Source: Candidatus Pelagibacter sp.
GTDB lineage: Bacteria; Pseudomonadota; Alphaproteobacteria; Pelagibacterales; Pelagibacteraceae
Assembly (NCBI GenBank): GCA_028224115.1
Contig: JAOIVP010000004.1
Location: 1-39,652, forward strand
Length of the DNA stretch: 39,652 bases
Reading direction: 5' to 3'
Below, one piece after another: positions 37,932-39,652 of the stretch. Each line of letters opens with the position of its first letter. Position 1 is the stretch's first letter. A program made the position numbers and the translations under genes. Below the pieces are notes generated by a model. The model was given only the letters and a program-made list of their open reading frames with translations, was not told where the DNA came from and ran no database searches.

Positions 37932-39002
37932 ATGGAAACTAATTTTAAAAACAAAATTATTAATGGGGATAGTCTTGAAGAGTTAAAAAAAATTCCAAGC
38001 GAAACTTTTGACTTGATCTTTGCGGATCCACCATACAATTTACAGTTAAAAGGTGAGCTTACTAGACCTGACAGATCTAAAGTCAATGCTGTTAACGATA
38101 AATGGGATCAATTCGAAAATTTTAAAAAATATGATGAATTTACATATAAATGGTTAACCGAGTGCAAAAGAATTTTAAAAAAGGATGGAGCTATCTGGGT
38201 CATAGGTAGTTATCACAATATATTTAGAGTAGGAACAGCCATTCAAAATTTAGGATTCTGGATTTTAAATGATGTGATATGGAATAAAAATAATCCGATG
38301 CCAAATTTTAGGGGAACAAGATTTACGAATGCACATGAAACTTTAATTTGGGCTTCAAAAAGTGAGAAATCAAAATACACTTTTAATTATCAATCATTAA
38401 AATGTTTAAATGACGATCTACAAATGAGATCTAACTGGAATCTACCAATCTGCAATGGATCTGAAAGACTTAAAAAAAATGGCAAAAAGGTTCATTCAAC
38501 ACAAAAACCAGAGTCTCTACTTCATAGAGTTTTACTAGCATCATCAAATAAAGATGATATGATTTTAGATCCATTTTTAGGATCTGGAACTACAGCTACT
38601 GTAGCTAAAAAATTAGGCAGATATTATTACGGTATAGAAAAAGAAAAAAGTTATTTTAAAGCTGCTGAACAAAGAATAAAAAATACAAAAAAAATTGAAG
38701 ATGATTTATTGGATACCCTAAAAAATAATCGAACTAAACCAAGAATACCTTTTGGTTCTCTAGTGGAACTTGGCATAATTAAGCCTGGTACAAATATTTT
38801 TGATCATAAGAAAAAAATTACAGCAAGAATAATGGCAGATGGAAGCATTAAACATAATCTAGCTGAAGGATCTATTCATAAAGTAGCTGCAACAATTTTA
38901 GGTGCTGAAAGCTGTAATGGCTGGACTTATTGGCATTGTGATATTAATGGAAGAATACATCCAATTGATTATTTAAGACAAAGATTAATTTCAAAAAATT
39001 AA
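37932..39002 (+). CDS. ccrM: Cell-cycle DNA adenine methyltransferase CcrM (GANTC-specific)
   Basis: Methylates adenine in GANTC. The 356-residue protein is nearly the length of Caulobacter CcrM and collinear with it. The catalytic DPPY is at 32-35 (beta class order), then WDQFENF, WVIGSYHNIFRVG, PMPNFRGTRFTNAHETLIWA, the SAM loop DPFLGSGTT, and the C-terminal CcrM-specific domain with FGSLVELGIIKPGT and CNGWTYWH. I chose ATG 37932; a TTG at 37908 falls inside the predicted promoter. Three GANTC sites lie upstream. Its stop shares TTAA with the convergent monooxygenase gene. Confidence 0.95.
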   Translation: METNFKNKIINGDSLEELKKIPSETFDLIFADPPYNLQLKGELTRPDRSKVNAVNDKWDQFENFKKYDEFTYKWLTECKRILKKDGAIWVIGSYHNIFRVGTAIQNLGFWILNDVIWNKNNPMPNFRGTRFTNAHETLIWASKSEKSKYTFNYQSLKCLNDDLQMRSNWNLPICNGSERLKKNGKKVHSTQKPESLLHRVLLASSNKDDMILDPFLGSGTTATVAKKLGRYYYGIEKEKSYFKAAEQRIKNTKKIEDDLLDTLKNNRTKPRIPFGSLVELGIIKPGTNIFDHKKKITARIMADGSIKHNLAEGSIHKVAATILGAESCNGWTYWHCDINGRIHPIDYLRQRLISKN

Positions 39003-39652
39003 TTTTTATAAATTTTACCTAAATAATTTTCTAAAAATTTCTTATTTTTTGTTAATAATTTTAAAATGATATTTCTAAAAAAAATTAAAATCGGGTTAGA
39101 TAAATGAAAAGCAAATTGATTTAATTTTGATCTGTTATTAATCATTTTTACTTTTTTAACCCTATTATCATAGAAATTGCTTTTTTTATTTACAATGTTA
39201 TCAAATAGTTCTGATGCACCCTCAATAGATTGTGATGCTCCTTGGGCAAATGAAGGTGGGAAGGCAAAAAAAGCATCTCCCACTAAAAAGATATTTTTAC
39301 CTGGCTTAAGATAACCTTTACTAACAAAAACAGGGAAGCATTTAAAGTTATCAATATTATCTAGAATAATTGTTGAAATTTTATTTTTTAGTTTATCTTT
39401 AATAGCTCTTACAAAAGTTTCCTCTTTAAAAAGATCATAATTATTAAGCTCATTTGTAGTTAATTTGTATTTTAAAACTCCAATGAAATTACATGGTTCA
39501 TTGTCATTATTTACTGGATAGGTAACATAATGAAAATCATGCCCCATAAATAAAGAGATATTTTTTTTATTTAAATGATTAAGATTATTTTTTGAAATAT
39601 TACCCCTAATTGCAATTAAATTATTATAAGCAGGTTTTATTTTATTATTAGA
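38999..39652 (-). CDS. FAD-dependent monooxygenase (PHBH fold), C-terminal part; runs off the window edge
   Basis: The open frame continues past position 39652, so the N-terminus with its Rossmann FAD motif is missing. The visible 217 residues include AYNNLIAIRGNIS, MGHDFHYVTYPV, and the diagnostic second FAD contact NIFLVGDAFFAFPPSFAQGASQSIEGA, where GD is the FAD-ribityl-binding pair. These fit salicylate hydroxylase-like and UbiH-like aromatic ring monooxygenases. In the usual GDAAH-x-M/PP sequence the His is replaced by Phe. The Met in MGHDF is internal, since the upstream frame matches the family. A basic C-terminal tail follows. Substrate unknown. Confidence 0.82.
   Translation of the reverse strand, partial: SNNKIKPAYNNLIAIRGNISKNNLNHLNKKNISLFMGHDFHYVTYPVNNDNEPCNFIGVLKYKLTTNELNNYDLFKEETFVRAIKDKLKNKISTIILDNIDNFKCFPVFVSKGYLKPGKNIFLVGDAFFAFPPSFAQGASQSIEGASELFDNIVNKKSNFYDNRVKKVKMINNRSKLNQFAFHLSNPILIFFRNIILKLLTKNKKFLENYLGKIYKN

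Overview
The window is low-GC, extremely compact chromosomal DNA. Gene content, gene order and protein motifs point to an alphaproteobacterium, most likely SAR11 (Pelagibacterales). The markers are a CcrM-type GANTC methylase next to RNase HII, a cytochrome bc1 operon petABC, a PetP/PetR-type regulator pair with a histidine kinase, an ELM1-family protein, and very short or negative intergenic distances. No IS element, phage gene, CRISPR array or rRNA was seen. The longest gene-free stretch is under 200 bases.

Layout. (1) 1-808, minus: dnaG (5' part only) with yqeY upstream, divergent from carA. (2) 936-5331, plus: carA and carB. carB carries an in-frame TAA at 3142-3144 in otherwise perfect coding sequence. 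(3) 5328-8155, minus: an orphan Ddl-like ATP-grasp ligase, then, read on the minus strand, an ELM1-like protein translationally coupled to a 2OG-Fe(II) oxygenase. An apparent outer-membrane-protein C-terminal remnant follows the oxygenase. (4) 8177-11594: thioredoxin reductase, then a small HxlR-regulated locus with a divergent NAD(P)-dependent reductase, then a TIP30-like Rossmann protein. (5) 11598-18557: aspartate aminotransferase, then the overlapping plus-strand run uvrB, pteridine-reductase-like SDR, folB, uvrC, pgsA. (6) 18554-21914: ilvE, divergent from a MarR regulator, an OmpR-type response regulator and an EnvZ-like kinase. (7) 21892-28085: ubiK-like gene, then lgt, midA-like, pgeF, prs, rplY, pth, ychF. 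(8) 28062-30623, minus: petC, petB, petA (transcribed A-B-C). (9) 30714-32481, plus: trmL, hemF, greA. (10) 32478-36394, minus: TPR lipoprotein or secreted protein, ispE, tRNA-Gln(TTG) and a CCA-adding-type nucleotidyltransferase in one direction. (11) 36406-39002, plus: a divergent uracil-DNA glycosylase homologue, a 44-residue membrane protein, rnhB and ccrM. (12) 38999-39652, minus: a partial FAD monooxygenase.

Most of the content is core metabolism and genome maintenance. The points most worth a second look are: the carB nonsense codon; three GANTC sites clustered in the ccrM promoter; a uracil glycosylase homologue that has lost its Fe-S cysteines and carries NPS in place of the motif-2 HP; a PTR1/FolM-type catalytic set beside folB; the OMP-like fossil after the oxygenase; tRNA-Gln three bases ahead of the CCA-enzyme start codon; and a convergent-gene architecture in which four of eight pairs share one TTAA as both stop codons.
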